Counted from the first letter of the stretch, positions 25,129 to 33,922 are shown. The stretch: DNA of 64,000 nucleotides from Brevundimonas aveniformis DSM 17977 (GCF_000428765.1 NZ_KE386797.1:47449-111448), one strand, 5' to 3'. Notes: generated by a model from the sequence alone, not told the origin. Made by a program: numbers and translations.

Positions 25129-25815
25129 TCAGCCCTCAGCGGGTGCAGCCGTCGCCTCAGCCGGCGCGGCTGTCGCCGGAGCCGCCGGGGCTGCCGGAGC
25201 CTCGCCGCCGATCAGCGGACGCAGCGCGGCCTCAAAGCCTTCAAGTGTGCTGTCCTCGTGGTGCTCACCATTGATCAGGAAGTAGGGCGTACCGGTCACG
25301 CCGACCTGGGATGCGGCCTGGACCCTTGCGTTCAGGGCATCGACCGCAGCCTGGTCGGTCACGCACTGATTGAACTGCTCTTCGTTCATACCGGCCGTGC
25401 GAGCAATGTTCAGCAGTTCCTGGCGGGGGTTCATCACCACGGCGCGCTGATTGCGCATGATCGAGTCGACGACGGCAAAATAGCGATCCTCACCGGCGCA
25501 GCGCGCCAGCAGGAAGCCGGCGACCGCAACCTCTTGCGGCGGTGTCGGCAGTTCACGGAAGACATAGCGGACCCGGCCCGTATCGACGTAGCGGCGCTTG
25601 AACTCGGGCCAGGTGCTTTCATTCCAGGCGGCACAGTGGGCGCAGGTGACCGAGGCATATTCGACGACCGTAACCGGCGCGTCTTCGGAGCCCAGAGCCA
25701 TTTCGCCTTCGGCCGGGGCGGATCCACCGCCCCCGCCGTTGCAGGCCACCAGGGCCAGGGCGGCTGCAGACAGAGCACCGACAATCAGAGCCTTACGGCG
25801 GTTGAAATCGAACAT
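25129..25815 (-). CDS. DsbA/thioredoxin-domain lipoprotein-like protein, copy 2 (228 aa)
   Basis: The N-terminus has a signal with a lipobox-like end (AAALALVAC), then a glycine linker, then a DsbA-like fold with active site C58-A-H-C61 ([14 protein letters not shown]) and VTGTPYFLINGEH. The C-terminus is a long alanine-proline-rich tail (about 35 residues) that copy 1 lacks. ATG 25815 has a GGAGG ribosome site just upstream, favoured over the ATG seven codons earlier. Copy 2 may be membrane-tethered while copy 1 is soluble. Confidence 0.88.
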   Translation of the reverse strand: MFDFNRRKALIVGALSAAALALVACNGGGGGSAPAEGEMALGSEDAPVTVVEYASVTCAHCAAWNESTWPEFKRRYVDTGRVRYVFRELPTPPQEVAVAGFLLARCAGEDRYFAVVDSIMRNQRAVVMNPRQELLNIARTAGMNEEQFNQCVTDQAAVDALNARVQAASQVGVTGTPYFLINGEHHEDSTLEGFEAALRPLIGGEAPAAPAAPATAAPAEATAAPAEG

Positions 25816-25911
25816 GGAGGCCTCCCGGCGGTTCAAGCAGACGACTTTGGCGCGATTCCCTCGCGCGCATAGGATTTCAGGCTTTTGCAGAACAGGTGCG
25901 GCAAAGGTTTG

Positions 25912-26472
25912 TCAACGCACGCGGCCTGATCCATCCCCAGACTTCAGCGCCCCACGTCCCAGCCGCAACAGGGCCCGGCGCAGGTCGTCATGGGCGGCGG
26001 GCTGGACGGACTGTGACAGCGCCTCGTCTCGCGCCGCCTCCAATGGGCGTTCGACGGGACGCTTTTGAGCCTGGACACGGGCGGCGCGGGGTTTGATTGG
26101 GCCTTGGGAAATCCTGAGCTTCTCGACCGCCCCCTCACCCAGGAACAGGTTCACCCGTGAAATGATCTCTGTCGCTTGATGCTGGACGAACGCGGCGGCG
26201 GGACCGACGACACGCAGCTCCAGCGCACCGCCCTGACCCGGCCGCCCCCTCGACAGCTTGATCGGCTCGCTAACGCGGGCCAGTTGCTCTCCGACGATTT
26301 CCGGCCAACGGCTCTCCAGGGCACCCGTGCCCTGGCCAAAACGCGCATCCAGCGCCTTGATCAACGGGGCCAGCGACTTTCCTGCTGCGGGTGGGGAACG
26401 TCGAAGCGGTCGCGTCCGCTTGCCCGCCAGAATGGCGCGGGCTTCGGCATCGGATGGCAGGGGGCGAGGCAT
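25912..26472 (-). CDS. dciA: DciA-family (DUF721) replication protein (186 aa)
   Basis: DciA is the ancestral bacterial factor that helps load the replicative helicase DnaB. The DUF721 core is seen in LIKALDARFGQGTGALESRWPEIVGEQLARVSEPIKL, then a beta-rich KH-like part (GALELRVVGPAAAFVQHQATEIISRVNLFLG). The C-terminal tail is basic and disordered. The usual alphaproteobacterial order mutY-dciA-dsbA-smc is kept except that mutY is missing here; a carboxylase operon lies on that side. Confidence 0.85.
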   Translation of the reverse strand: MPRPLPSDAEARAILAGKRTRPLRRSPPAAGKSLAPLIKALDARFGQGTGALESRWPEIVGEQLARVSEPIKLSRGRPGQGGALELRVVGPAAAFVQHQATEIISRVNLFLGEGAVEKLRISQGPIKPRAARVQAQKRPVERPLEAARDEALSQSVQPAAHDDLRRALLRLGRGALKSGDGSGRVR

Positions 26473-26504
26473 GAAAACCGGTCTAGCATAGCTACGGCCA
26501 CAAC

Positions 26505-26570
26505 GTAGGGACCAGGGGCTAGGGATTAGATTTTAGGGAGTCCCTGGAACCTAGAACCTAGAACCCACTC
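26505..26570. repeat. Short CTAGG/CCTAGA-rich repeat upstream of the carboxylase gene
   Basis: The stretch holds TAGGGACCAGGGGCTAGGGA, then AGTCCCTGG and two direct CCTAGAA units. It is partly self-complementary (GGGAC with GTCCC). It lies in the divergent gap between dciA and the carboxylase and looks like a small intergenic repeat of the same style as 54335-54427. Confidence 0.4.
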
Positions 26571-26586
26571 CCTCTATACCAACGCC

Positions 26587-28602
26587 ATGTTCAGATCCGT
26601 CCTGGTCGCCAATCGCGGCGAAATCGCCTGTCGTGTTTTCCGCACCGCTCAGCGGATGGGGATCGAGACCGTCGCCGTCTATTCCGAGGCCGACGCCCAC
26701 GCGCCGCACGTCAAGATGGCCGACAAGGCCGTGCTGCTGGGGCCGGCCCCGGCGCGCGAAAGCTATCTGGTGGCCGAAAAGGTGCTGCAGGCGGCCAAGG
26801 ACACCGGCGCGGAGGCGATCCACCCCGGCTATGGCTTCCTGAGTGAGAACGCCGAGTTCGCCGAAGCCGTCGAGGCCGCAGGCCTGATCTGGATCGGACC
26901 CAAACCCTCGTCGATCCGGGCCATGGGCCTGAAGGACGCCGCCAAGGACTTGATGGACAAGGCGGGTGTGCCCGTCACCCCCGGCTATCTCGGCGAAGAC
27001 CAGACGCTGGAAACGCTCCAGAAGGCGGCGGACAAGACCGGCTATCCTGTCCTGATCAAGGCGGTCGCCGGTGGCGGCGGCAAGGGCATGAAGAAGGTCG
27101 GGAGCGCCGGTGAATTCGCCGCCGCACTGGCCAGCGCCCAGCGGGAATCGAAGGCCGCCTTCGGCGACGACCGCGTCCTGATCGAGAAATATGTCACCCG
27201 CCCGCGCCACATCGAGGTGCAGGTGTTCGGCGACACCCACGGCAACGTCGTGCATCTGTTTGAGCGCGACTGTTCGCTCCAGCGCCGCCATCAGAAGGTC
27301 ATCGAAGAAGCCCCCGCCCCCGGCATGGACGAGGCGACCCGCGCCGCCGTCACCGAGGCGGCGGTCAAGGCGGCGAAGGCCGTCGACTATGTCGGAGCGG
27401 GTACGGTGGAGTTCATCGCTGACGCCTCGGAAGGGCTGAAGGGTGACCGCATCTGGTTCATGGAGATGAACACCCGGCTCCAGGTCGAACATCCGGTGAC
27501 CGAGGCCGTCACCGGCCAGGATCTGGTCGAATGGCAGTTCCGCGTGGCGGCGGGTGAGCCCTTGCCGCTCAAACAGGACGAAATCGCCTTGGACGGTTGG
27601 GCCATGGAGGCGCGCCTCTATGCCGAGGACCCGGCGGGCGGATTCCTGCCTTCAATCGGGCCGCTGGATCATTTCGTCCTGCCCGAGGATGACGGGGTGC
27701 GGGTCGAAACCGGCGTTGAGGAAGGCGGTGAGGTCAGCCAGTTCTACGACCCCATGATCGCCAAGCTAATCGTTCACGCTGAGGATCGTGAAAGCGCCGC
27801 CGCGGGTCTGGCGGACGCCTGTTCCCAGGTCCAGGTCTGGCCGGTGAAGACCAATGCCGGTTTCCTGGTGCGCTGTCTCGATCACCCCGATTTCGTCGAC
27901 GGCGACGTCGATACGGGCTTTATCGGCACACGCGAGGCAGAGCTGGTCGAGCCCGACAACGAGGGGTTGGCGGCCTCGGCCGCGCTGGGTTCGGCGGCGT
28001 TGGAGCAGGCCTGGGCGCATGGGCCAGGCCGCAACGCCCTGGATCCCACCTCACCCTGGGACGGACGGCCGACCGGCTTGTTTGGTTTTCGGCTGAATGC
28101 TGCGCCGCGGGCCGAAGTTCGGTTGGAAGACGCGCATGGCGTTCATGCTGCACGTCTGGCTCCCGGTCGGCCCGCGGATCATCCGCTGGATACCGGGCTG
28201 GTTCTGGAGATGGGCGAGGTGCGTCGGCCCGTGTCGGAACTCCCCGGCGGCATGGTGGTGGGAGACGAGGCCGTCACCCTGATCGAACGCGATGATCGCC
28301 GTATCGTCTTTGTCGATGGCGATGTCTTTTCCTTTGGCACGCCGAACTATTCCGGGACGGGAGCCACCGCCGGCGGAGCCTCGGACGGCTCGCTCCGCGC
28401 GCCCATGCCCGGCAAGGTTGTCGCCGTGCAGGCGAAAGTCGGCGACACGGTCACAAAAGGTCAGTCGATTGTCGTGGTGGAAGCCATGAAGATGGAACAC
28501 GCCCTGACCGCGCCTTACGATGGGACGGTGGCGGAGGTTTCGGCCTCGGTGGGCGATCAGGTTGTTGACGGTGCCGTCCTGGCCCGTGTGGAGGAATTAT
28601 GA
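26587..28602 (+). CDS. Acyl-CoA carboxylase biotin-containing alpha subunit (671 aa)
   Basis: The biotin carboxylase half begins FRSVLVANRGEIACRVFRTA and includes the ATP-grasp glycine loop KAVAGGGGKGMKKV and EMNTRLQVEHPVTE. A variable middle region (about residues 450-590) is followed by a biotinyl domain with the acceptor lysine near residue 635 (VVEAMKMEHAL). The domain order fits either 3-methylcrotonyl-CoA or propionyl-CoA carboxylase alpha. The N-terminal half looks more MccA-like, but pccB in this window has no other obvious partner. It overlaps the next gene by 4 bases. Confidence 0.9.
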   Translation: MFRSVLVANRGEIACRVFRTAQRMGIETVAVYSEADAHAPHVKMADKAVLLGPAPARESYLVAEKVLQAAKDTGAEAIHPGYGFLSENAEFAEAVEAAGLIWIGPKPSSIRAMGLKDAAKDLMDKAGVPVTPGYLGEDQTLETLQKAADKTGYPVLIKAVAGGGGKGMKKVGSAGEFAAALASAQRESKAAFGDDRVLIEKYVTRPRHIEVQVFGDTHGNVVHLFERDCSLQRRHQKVIEEAPAPGMDEATRAAVTEAAVKAAKAVDYVGAGTVEFIADASEGLKGDRIWFMEMNTRLQVEHPVTEAVTGQDLVEWQFRVAAGEPLPLKQDEIALDGWAMEARLYAEDPAGGFLPSIGPLDHFVLPEDDGVRVETGVEEGGEVSQFYDPMIAKLIVHAEDRESAAAGLADACSQVQVWPVKTNAGFLVRCLDHPDFVDGDVDTGFIGTREAELVEPDNEGLAASAALGSAALEQAWAHGPGRNALDPTSPWDGRPTGLFGFRLNAAPRAEVRLEDAHGVHAARLAPGRPADHPLDTGLVLEMGEVRRPVSELPGGMVVGDEAVTLIERDDRRIVFVDGDVFSFGTPNYSGTGATAGGASDGSLRAPMPGKVVAVQAKVGDTVTKGQSIVVVEAMKMEHALTAPYDGTVAEVSASVGDQVVDGAVLARVEEL

Positions 28603-28958
28603 AGTTGAACATCATGCTGGCGACCGGCGTTGCGGCCCTGTCTTTGGGTTCGGTGGCTCAGGCCCAGGACATCAGCACACAGTCGCGGGACGATCTGACC
28701 TGCTTTGCGGTCTTTGCGGCCATTTATGGCAATGCGGACAGCAACCTGTCGGTCGAGGAGCGCCAGGCCGTGGGCAGCGGCATCACCTACTATCTGGGTC
28801 GCCTGGAAGGGCGTGATCCCCAGGTCGACTGGCTGGCCTACCTCGGTGCCCACGAACAAGAGGTCTACACTCGCGTTCTGGATGAAGCCGAGTTCAACCG
28901 CTGCGCCACCGAGTTCACGGCGGTCGGGGCTCGGATGGTCGCCGGCAGCGGCCAGTAG
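28599..28958 (+). CDS. Small secreted protein in the carboxylase operon (119 aa)
   Basis: A clear signal peptide (MKLNIMLATGVAALSLGSVAQAQ) is followed by about 95 mostly helical residues with two cysteines (DDLTCFAVFA and FNRCATEF), which could pair in the periplasm. The ATG overlaps the carboxylase stop (ATGA). No family recognised with confidence; such small helical secreted proteins are common in Caulobacterales and Sphingomonads. Confidence 0.75.
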   Translation: MKLNIMLATGVAALSLGSVAQAQDISTQSRDDLTCFAVFAAIYGNADSNLSVEERQAVGSGITYYLGRLEGRDPQVDWLAYLGAHEQEVYTRVLDEAEFNRCATEFTAVGARMVAGSGQ

Positions 28959-28964
28959 AGTGCC

Positions 28965-29645
28965 ATGACCGGGGCCGTCCGACGAGGCCTGGTAAACCTG
29001 CTGACCTTACTTGGGTTGGGTCTGGCTGCGTGCCTTGTCGGATTGTGCATCTATGCGGGCCTGGGCTTCGCGGATGCCCTGCGTGACGCCCCACAACTCG
29101 CTCAACGGGCCGATGGACTTGTCGCAGCCGGACACGGGCCGGCCGATCTGGGCCCTGGGCGGTTTGAGCAACTGCTTCTGGTCGAGGATCCGGCGTTCGC
29201 CCGGCACGGCGGCGTGGATTTCTCGACGCCAGGAGCCGGCATGACCACCCTCACCCAGGCCCTGGCCAAGACCCTGGCGTTTGAACGGTTCCAACCGGGG
29301 CTGGGCAAGATTCGTCAGACCACCTACGCCCTGGGCCTTGAGGTCCGTTTGACCAAGGAGCAGATCGCCGCCCTGGTGCTGGACAATGCCTCGTTTGGAA
29401 GAGGGCCCGACGGCTGGATGACCGGTCTGTTCGCCACCAGCCAGACGGTCTTTGGACGGCCACCGGCGGAACTCACCGACGACGAGTTTCGCCATCTGGT
29501 CGCGGTCCTGATTGCACCGGGGCGGCTGAGCCTGATGCAACCAAATGCCGAGTTGGAGGAGCGTGTCCGGCGTATCCAGCGTCTGGAAACCGGCGACTGT
29601 GCCCCTCGCGGATTGCGTGACGTCTGGCTGGAGGGCTGTGCCTGA
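28965..29645 (+). CDS. GT51 transglycosylase-domain protein, membrane-anchored (226 aa)
   Basis: One membrane helix (LLTLLGLGLAACLVGLCIYAGLGF) precedes a GT51 (peptidoglycan glycosyltransferase) domain. The catalytic-glutamate motif is LLVEDPAFARHGGVDFSTPGAG. The second motif reads TTLTQALAKTLAFE, a variant of the usual GGSTITQQLAKNL. KIRQTTYALGLEVRLTKEQI follows. No transpeptidase domain is present, so it resembles a monofunctional MtgA-like enzyme, although the altered second motif leaves activity uncertain. Confidence 0.78.
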   Translation: MTGAVRRGLVNLLTLLGLGLAACLVGLCIYAGLGFADALRDAPQLAQRADGLVAAGHGPADLGPGRFEQLLLVEDPAFARHGGVDFSTPGAGMTTLTQALAKTLAFERFQPGLGKIRQTTYALGLEVRLTKEQIAALVLDNASFGRGPDGWMTGLFATSQTVFGRPPAELTDDEFRHLVAVLIAPGRLSLMQPNAELEERVRRIQRLETGDCAPRGLRDVWLEGCA

Positions 29646-29655
29646 TCGGCCGAAG

Positions 29656-30030
29656 CTAGAGTCCCACGCCGCCCAGCGGCTGTGTCTCGAACCGCTCGCC
29701 AAAACCGGCAATGATCGGACGGGCCTGGCGAATGGCCTCCTGCACCTGCGGCAGTTGCAGCGACGCGTGATGGCTGGCCTGATCGGTCCAGACCTCCGTG
29801 ATCCAGATGGCATTTTCATCAGTCGGATCACTGGCCACGATATAGGACAGGCAGCCGGGCATGTCCTGTGTATTGGTCAGCATGATAGCCGCCAGGGCGT
29901 CCCTCTGGCCGGTCTGGGCCAGCATCTTTCCGATCAGTCCGTACATCCCGTTCCCCTGTGCCCGCGCGACGGCGGGCGCGACGGCCAGTGCCGCCGCCCC
30001 GATCATCACCTGCCGCCTTATCAAATCCAT
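29656..30030 (-). CDS. Secreted antibiotic-biosynthesis-monooxygenase (ABM) domain protein (124 aa)
   Basis: The N-terminus MDLIRRQVMIGAAALAVAPAVARAQ looks like a twin-arginine-type signal peptide. The mature part is a ferredoxin-like ABM domain with YGLIGKMLAQTGQRDALAAIML, MPGCLSYIVASDP and WITEVWTDQASHHASLQLPQV. ABM proteins act on small molecules or haem; the substrate cannot be inferred. It faces the GT51 gene tail to tail. Confidence 0.8.
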   Translation of the reverse strand: MDLIRRQVMIGAAALAVAPAVARAQGNGMYGLIGKMLAQTGQRDALAAIMLTNTQDMPGCLSYIVASDPTDENAIWITEVWTDQASHHASLQLPQVQEAIRQARPIIAGFGERFETQPLGGVGL

Positions 30031-30112
30031 GCTCTCTCCTAACCGCCACGCTCCGGTCTATCCCGGCCATGACGCTTGAAAGCTGCACAAAGGCTCCCCT
30101 ACATCCGCCCCA

Positions 30113-30511
30113 ATGTCTATTCACCTGATCAAACTCTGCGTCGGGGTCGCCAAGGTCGAGACGCTAGAACGCCGCGTCGCCAAGGGCGACTGGTTGAACG
30201 TCCACACGCGCAATACGCCCAAGCGCGCGGCGGAGCTGGAGGACGACGGCTCACTCTACTGGGTGATCAAGGGATCCGTCATTTGCCGGATGCCGATCGC
30301 TGACATCACCACCCAGGGCGAGGGCAAGGCGTCGCGGTGCGTCATCCGGCTCAAGCCCGAGGTCATCCGAACCGCCCCACTGGGGCATCGGCCTTTCCAG
30401 GGCTGGCGCTATCTTGAGCCGAAGAATGCCCCGCTGGACCTGTCCCGGGCCGAGACTACCGACCTGCCGGATGATCTGGTCAAACGCCTGCGCGAAGCCG
30501 GTGCCTGGTAG
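30113..30511 (+). CDS. DUF1489 family protein (132 aa)
   Basis: The family pattern is recognisable in MSIHLIKLCVGVAKVETLERR, RNTPKRAAELEDDGSLYWVIKGSVICRMPI and the RHRPFQGWRYLEPKNAPLDL-like ending. DUF1489 proteins are widespread in alphaproteobacteria, about 140 aa, and uncharacterised. Start and length fit the family. Confidence 0.88.
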   Translation: MSIHLIKLCVGVAKVETLERRVAKGDWLNVHTRNTPKRAAELEDDGSLYWVIKGSVICRMPIADITTQGEGKASRCVIRLKPEVIRTAPLGHRPFQGWRYLEPKNAPLDLSRAETTDLPDDLVKRLREAGAW

Positions 30512-30525
30512 CGAGCCGAACAGAC

Positions 30526-30556
30526 GCGGTTAACCCGTTAACCTCTTCTGTTAAGT
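30526..30556. promoter_or_regulatory. Cluster of TTAA half-sites upstream of the SPOR lipoprotein gene
   Basis: GGTTAACCCGTTAACC is a near palindrome with two TTAA cores, and CTGTTAAG follows 9 bases later. The cores resemble CtrA half-sites but the spacings (4 and 9) are not the standard 7. It sits about 45-75 bases before the lipoprotein start. Confidence 0.25.
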
Positions 30557-30601
30557 GTATATGGAAACTGAGTTTTTTCTTCCCGTGGGTAATCTTTGCC
30601 C

Positions 30602-31216
30602 ATGCCGTCGATCAGAATGATTGTTTTCCCCCCCCTCCTCGTCGGCCTGGCCGGCTGTGGTCTGGTGGAAGCTGACCCGAGCCGCTTCGAGCGATGGGCC
30701 GAGGGCGTCGCCGCCATTCCGGTGACCTACGAGGAAGCCGGCCTGCGTGGCCCGATCGCGTCGGCCGAAGCTCTCGGCCTGAGAGGGCCTGTTGAACTCG
30801 GCCCACGCAGCCCGATGCGTATCGAGGTTGTCGAACCCGAGGTCCTGTGGGAAGCCCGGGCTGATGGGCGGCACGGCACCTCCCAGTCGAATAGCCAGGC
30901 GATTGCCGAAGCGGTCGTCCAGCAGGCGGTAGAACAGGCCGTCCAGCAGGCACCAGGGGTCGCCGAAGAGGTCGTTCGCGTGGTCACCCGCACGATTCAG
31001 CTCGGAGCATTTTCAAGCCGTTCCGCCGCCGAGGCGGCGTGGATGCAGCTATCCGCGCACGCGTCCCTGGCTGGGGCCACGCCCCGATATGAAGAAATTC
31101 AACGCGATGGCCGTACCCTGGTGCGTCTGCGCGCGGCTGTGGAGGCCAGCCGGGCCAACGCCGCCTGTCAGGCCGCCGGCGCGGGTCAGTACTGTACATC
31201 CACAGGCGCGTCCTGA
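30602..31216 (+). CDS. SPOR-domain lipoprotein (204 aa)
   Basis: The signal ends in a lipobox (PPLLVGLAGCG). After a linker region with a glutamine- and valine-rich helical stretch (SQAIAEAVVQQAVEQAVQQ), a C-terminal SPOR domain begins at TRTIQLGAFSSRSAAEAAWMQL. SPOR domains bind denuded septal peptidoglycan, so a division-site role is inferred. The ATG at 30602 is chosen over the TTG two codons upstream. mipZ, another division gene, follows. Confidence 0.82.
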   Translation: MPSIRMIVFPPLLVGLAGCGLVEADPSRFERWAEGVAAIPVTYEEAGLRGPIASAEALGLRGPVELGPRSPMRIEVVEPEVLWEARADGRHGTSQSNSQAIAEAVVQQAVEQAVQQAPGVAEEVVRVVTRTIQLGAFSSRSAAEAAWMQLSAHASLAGATPRYEEIQRDGRTLVRLRAAVEASRANAACQAAGAGQYCTSTGAS

Positions 31217-31305
31217 TCCCCTCTCGCCCTGCCGCGGTTAGGCGATAGAGTCCCATCCAAACTGCTCGTGCAAAGTGAGTCGCGAGCCTTGCGTGGGAGT
31301 AGCCG

Positions 31306-32157
31306 ATGGCGCGTGTCATCGTTGTAGGTAACGAAAAGGGCGGGGCGGGCAAGTCGACCCTGGCCATCCATCTGTTGGCCGGCCTGATGCAGACCGGACA
31401 GTCGGTCGCCGTGATGGATCTGGATCTGCGCCAGCGGTCGCTGGCGGGATTTCTGGCCAACCGCCGTGCCTGGCTGAACGCCAATAGCGCCACAGCCCCC
31501 TTGCCGCTTGAGCCAGACGCCTTCACCGACGGGGCCAAGCTCGCGCGGGCCTCCGAAGAAGAACAACTGGCGCGTTTCGAGGCCGCCTTTGCCGCATCGC
31601 AACAGGCGGACTATCTGATTATCGACACGCCGGGCGGCGACACGGCCCTGTCACGCGCTGCGCACGGGCGGGCTGATCAGGTGGTGACCCCGATGAACGA
31701 CAGCTTCGTCGACTTCGGGCTGCTGGGTGAAATCGATCCAGTGACGTTGAACCTCAAGCGCCCGTCGATCTATGCCGAGACGATCTGGAATGCGCGCAAG
31801 GACAAGGCCATCGACAACCCGCAGGCCGGCCTGGGCCAGATTGACTGGCTGGTCGTTATGAACCGGCTGGCGGTCTTCGACGCGCGCAACCGGCGGCGGG
31901 TCGACGAACGGCTCGATATCCTGGCCAAGCGGGTGGGTTTTCGCATCGGGCCGGGTCTGCGCGATCGGGTCATCTACCGTGAGCTTTATCCATTTGGCCT
32001 GACGGTGGCCGACCTGTCCGAGCAGATCCGCCCGGTCGAGATTTCCCTGGCCCATGTCGCAGCCCGTCAGGAACTGCGCTCGCTGATGCAGGCGCTCGGC
32101 CTTGAGGCGGGGGCCGACGTGATCGCTGACGATCTGGACGCTCAGCAGGCCGCGTGA
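31306..32157 (+). CDS. mipZ: Division-plane positioning ATPase MipZ (283 aa)
   Basis: MipZ is a ParA-type ATPase that forms a polar gradient with ParB and inhibits FtsZ away from midcell. The deviant Walker A NEKGGAGKST (residues 9-18), Walker A' VMDLDLRQRSLAGFL and Walker B YLIIDTPGGDTALSR are all present. Further blocks QVVTPMNDSFVDFGLLGEIDP and ERPFGLTVADL-like ending match MipZ specifically rather than ParA. It overlaps the J-domain gene by 4 bases (GTGA). Confidence 0.95.
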   Translation: MARVIVVGNEKGGAGKSTLAIHLLAGLMQTGQSVAVMDLDLRQRSLAGFLANRRAWLNANSATAPLPLEPDAFTDGAKLARASEEEQLARFEAAFAASQQADYLIIDTPGGDTALSRAAHGRADQVVTPMNDSFVDFGLLGEIDPVTLNLKRPSIYAETIWNARKDKAIDNPQAGLGQIDWLVVMNRLAVFDARNRRRVDERLDILAKRVGFRIGPGLRDRVIYRELYPFGLTVADLSEQIRPVEISLAHVAARQELRSLMQALGLEAGADVIADDLDAQQAA

Positions 32158-32582
32158 GCCTGGCCTGGATCATTCTGGGGGCGGTTGGTCTTTGGGCCTT
32201 GATCCGTCTGGGCCGGCAGGCCGATCACACCAGCAAGGTCCAGTGGCGGGTGACGGCCACCATCTTTGCCGCCGCTTGCTGGGGTGGGGCCGCCCTGGCG
32301 GCCCTGCGCGGGGCCTGGTTGTTCGCGGTGGCCCTGGCCGCTGCCGGCGTCTGGCTGGCCCTGTCCTCGCGCCAACGCGAACCTCGCCCGCGTAACGCTG
32401 CCGCTGAAGCGATGAGCGTGGCCGAGGCACGCCGGACCCTGGGCGTGTCTGAAACCGATGATCGTCAGGCGATCCAGGCCGCCTATCGCCGCCTCATGGC
32501 GCGTGCGCACCCGGACAAGGGTGGCAGCCAAGGCCTGGCTGAGCGCCTCAACGCCGCCCGGGACCGCCTGCTGAAGAGCTAA
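32154..32582 (+). CDS. Membrane-anchored J-domain protein coupled to mipZ (142 aa)
   Basis: Starts at GTG 32154, overlapping the mipZ stop. There are two or three N-terminal hydrophobic segments (LAWIILGAVGLWALI and ATIFAAACWGGAALAALRGAWLFAVALAAAGVWLAL). A C-terminal J-domain follows: SVAEARRTLGVSETDDRQAIQAAYRRLMARAHPDKGGSQ, with the HPD motif. Placement of the J-domain at the C-terminus after membrane helices resembles DnaJ-like proteins of the DjlA/Tim14 type. Its DnaK-partner role is inferred from the HPD motif. Confidence 0.85.
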   Translation: MSLAWIILGAVGLWALIRLGRQADHTSKVQWRVTATIFAAACWGGAALAALRGAWLFAVALAAAGVWLALSSRQREPRPRNAAAEAMSVAEARRTLGVSETDDRQAIQAAYRRLMARAHPDKGGSQGLAERLNAARDRLLKS

Positions 32583-32587
32583 GAGGC

Positions 32588-33922
32588 CTACTGCGCGCGG
32601 ATGACCATGCACGGCACGTTGCGCGCCGTCAGGGCCTCACAGGCGGAATCGGCTGCCGTACGGGTAAAGCCAACATAGCGGGCGCGGAACCAGCCGTTCT
32701 CCGATGGCGTCACCGCAGCCTCAGCGTTGCCGATCTGCTGGCGGAAACGCCGTCCCACCTCACTCAGCCACTGCTGGGCGACGTTCTGTTCACGGAAAGC
32801 CCCGACCTGGACGATCCAGCCGGTCGCGGCGTCGCCCTGGGCGCGAACCGGCGTGGTCGGCTGGGGACGCGCCGAAGCCAGTACCGCCGCAGCGGCGGCC
32901 TCTTCAGCCTCCTCCTCCGCATCCAGCAACGCAGAAGCCGCCAGGACGGCCGGCGATACCGGCACTTCGGCCTGAGCCGTCTGGAAGGTGGCGGAAGACC
33001 CGCTTCCATCGCCGTAGTGCTCCCCCATGCCGGCCGGGAGCGAGGCAAATTGAACCTGCGCCTGAGCCAGGCTTTCACCACGCGACATCCGGCGCTCGAC
33101 GTCAAAGCCGATATTGATCAGGTCCGCCACATGGGCGTTGCGCGACGCCGTGGTGCGACCGCCGAGCACCACCGTGATCAGGCGGCGACCATCCCGAACC
33201 GCAGAGGCGGCGAGGTTGTAGCCTGAGGCATTGGTAAAGCCGGTCTTTATGCCGTCGACGCCCGGCATGGAATGCAAGAGGCCGTTGGTGTTGTTGTACT
33301 GACGCCCTTCGAACTCCCAGTGGCGCTGTCCGAAGTAGTGATAGAACTGCGGGAAGTCGCGCATGACCGCCCGGCTGAGAATGGCGATGTCACGGGCCGA
33401 CGACAGCTGGCGGCTGTCAGGCAAACCATGTGGATTGACGTAGCGGGTCTGGCGCATGCCCAACTGTTGGGCGCGACGGGTCATGGTTTCGGCGAACGCG
33501 GCTTCCGAGCCGCCGACATGTTCGGCCAGGGCCACGGCAATGTCATTGCAGGACCGCACCGCCAGGGCACGGATGGCATTGTCGACCGTAATCCTGGCAC
33601 CGGCCGGAAGACCCAGCTTGGATGGCGGCTGCGAGGCCGCCCGCGGCGAGATCGTGATATAGTCATCGCCGCTGATGCGCCCTTCGGCCAGCGCCTCGAA
33701 CACCAGATAGAGCGTCATCACCTTGGTGATGGAGGCCGGAAAGCGCGGGCTGTCCGCATAGCGTTCAAACAGAACCTGGCCGGAGTTGGCGTCCATGACG
33801 ATGCCGGCGTAGCGAACATCGCCATCCTGGGCGACCGCACCATGGGAACCGGCGAAACTGAACGCGACCAAGCTGATCAGGCAGGCCAGGACGACAGAAA
33901 CGCGGCGGGCGGAAGCAATCAT
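32588..33922 (-). CDS. D-alanyl-D-alanine carboxypeptidase with SPOR domain (444 aa)
   Basis: A low-molecular-weight penicillin-binding protein of the S11 (DacA/DacF) family that trims peptidoglycan pentapeptides. The active-site motifs are S64-I-T-K67, S124-C-N126 and K226-T-G228. A signal peptide leads (VVLACLISLVAFSFAGSHGAVAQ). A linker rich in alanine and glutamate is followed by a C-terminal SPOR domain (TGWIVQVGAFREQNVAQQWL, about residue 365 on). ATG 33922 is preferred over the in-frame start 16 codons upstream because it gives the signal peptide. The SPOR domain suggests septal localisation. Confidence 0.92.
   Translation of the reverse strand: MIASARRVSVVLACLISLVAFSFAGSHGAVAQDGDVRYAGIVMDANSGQVLFERYADSPRFPASITKVMTLYLVFEALAEGRISGDDYITISPRAASQPPSKLGLPAGARITVDNAIRALAVRSCNDIAVALAEHVGGSEAAFAETMTRRAQQLGMRQTRYVNPHGLPDSRQLSSARDIAILSRAVMRDFPQFYHYFGQRHWEFEGRQYNNTNGLLHSMPGVDGIKTGFTNASGYNLAASAVRDGRRLITVVLGGRTTASRNAHVADLINIGFDVERRMSRGESLAQAQVQFASLPAGMGEHYGDGSGSSATFQTAQAEVPVSPAVLAASALLDAEEEAEEAAAAAVLASARPQPTTPVRAQGDAATGWIVQVGAFREQNVAQQWLSEVGRRFRQQIGNAEAAVTPSENGWFRARYVGFTRTAADSACEALTARNVPCMVIRAQ

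Noticed and set aside
30526-30556. A true CtrA site in the TTAA cluster
   Set aside because: The half-sites are spaced 4 and 9 bases apart rather than 7, so it is listed only as a low-confidence TTAA cluster and not claimed as a CtrA box.
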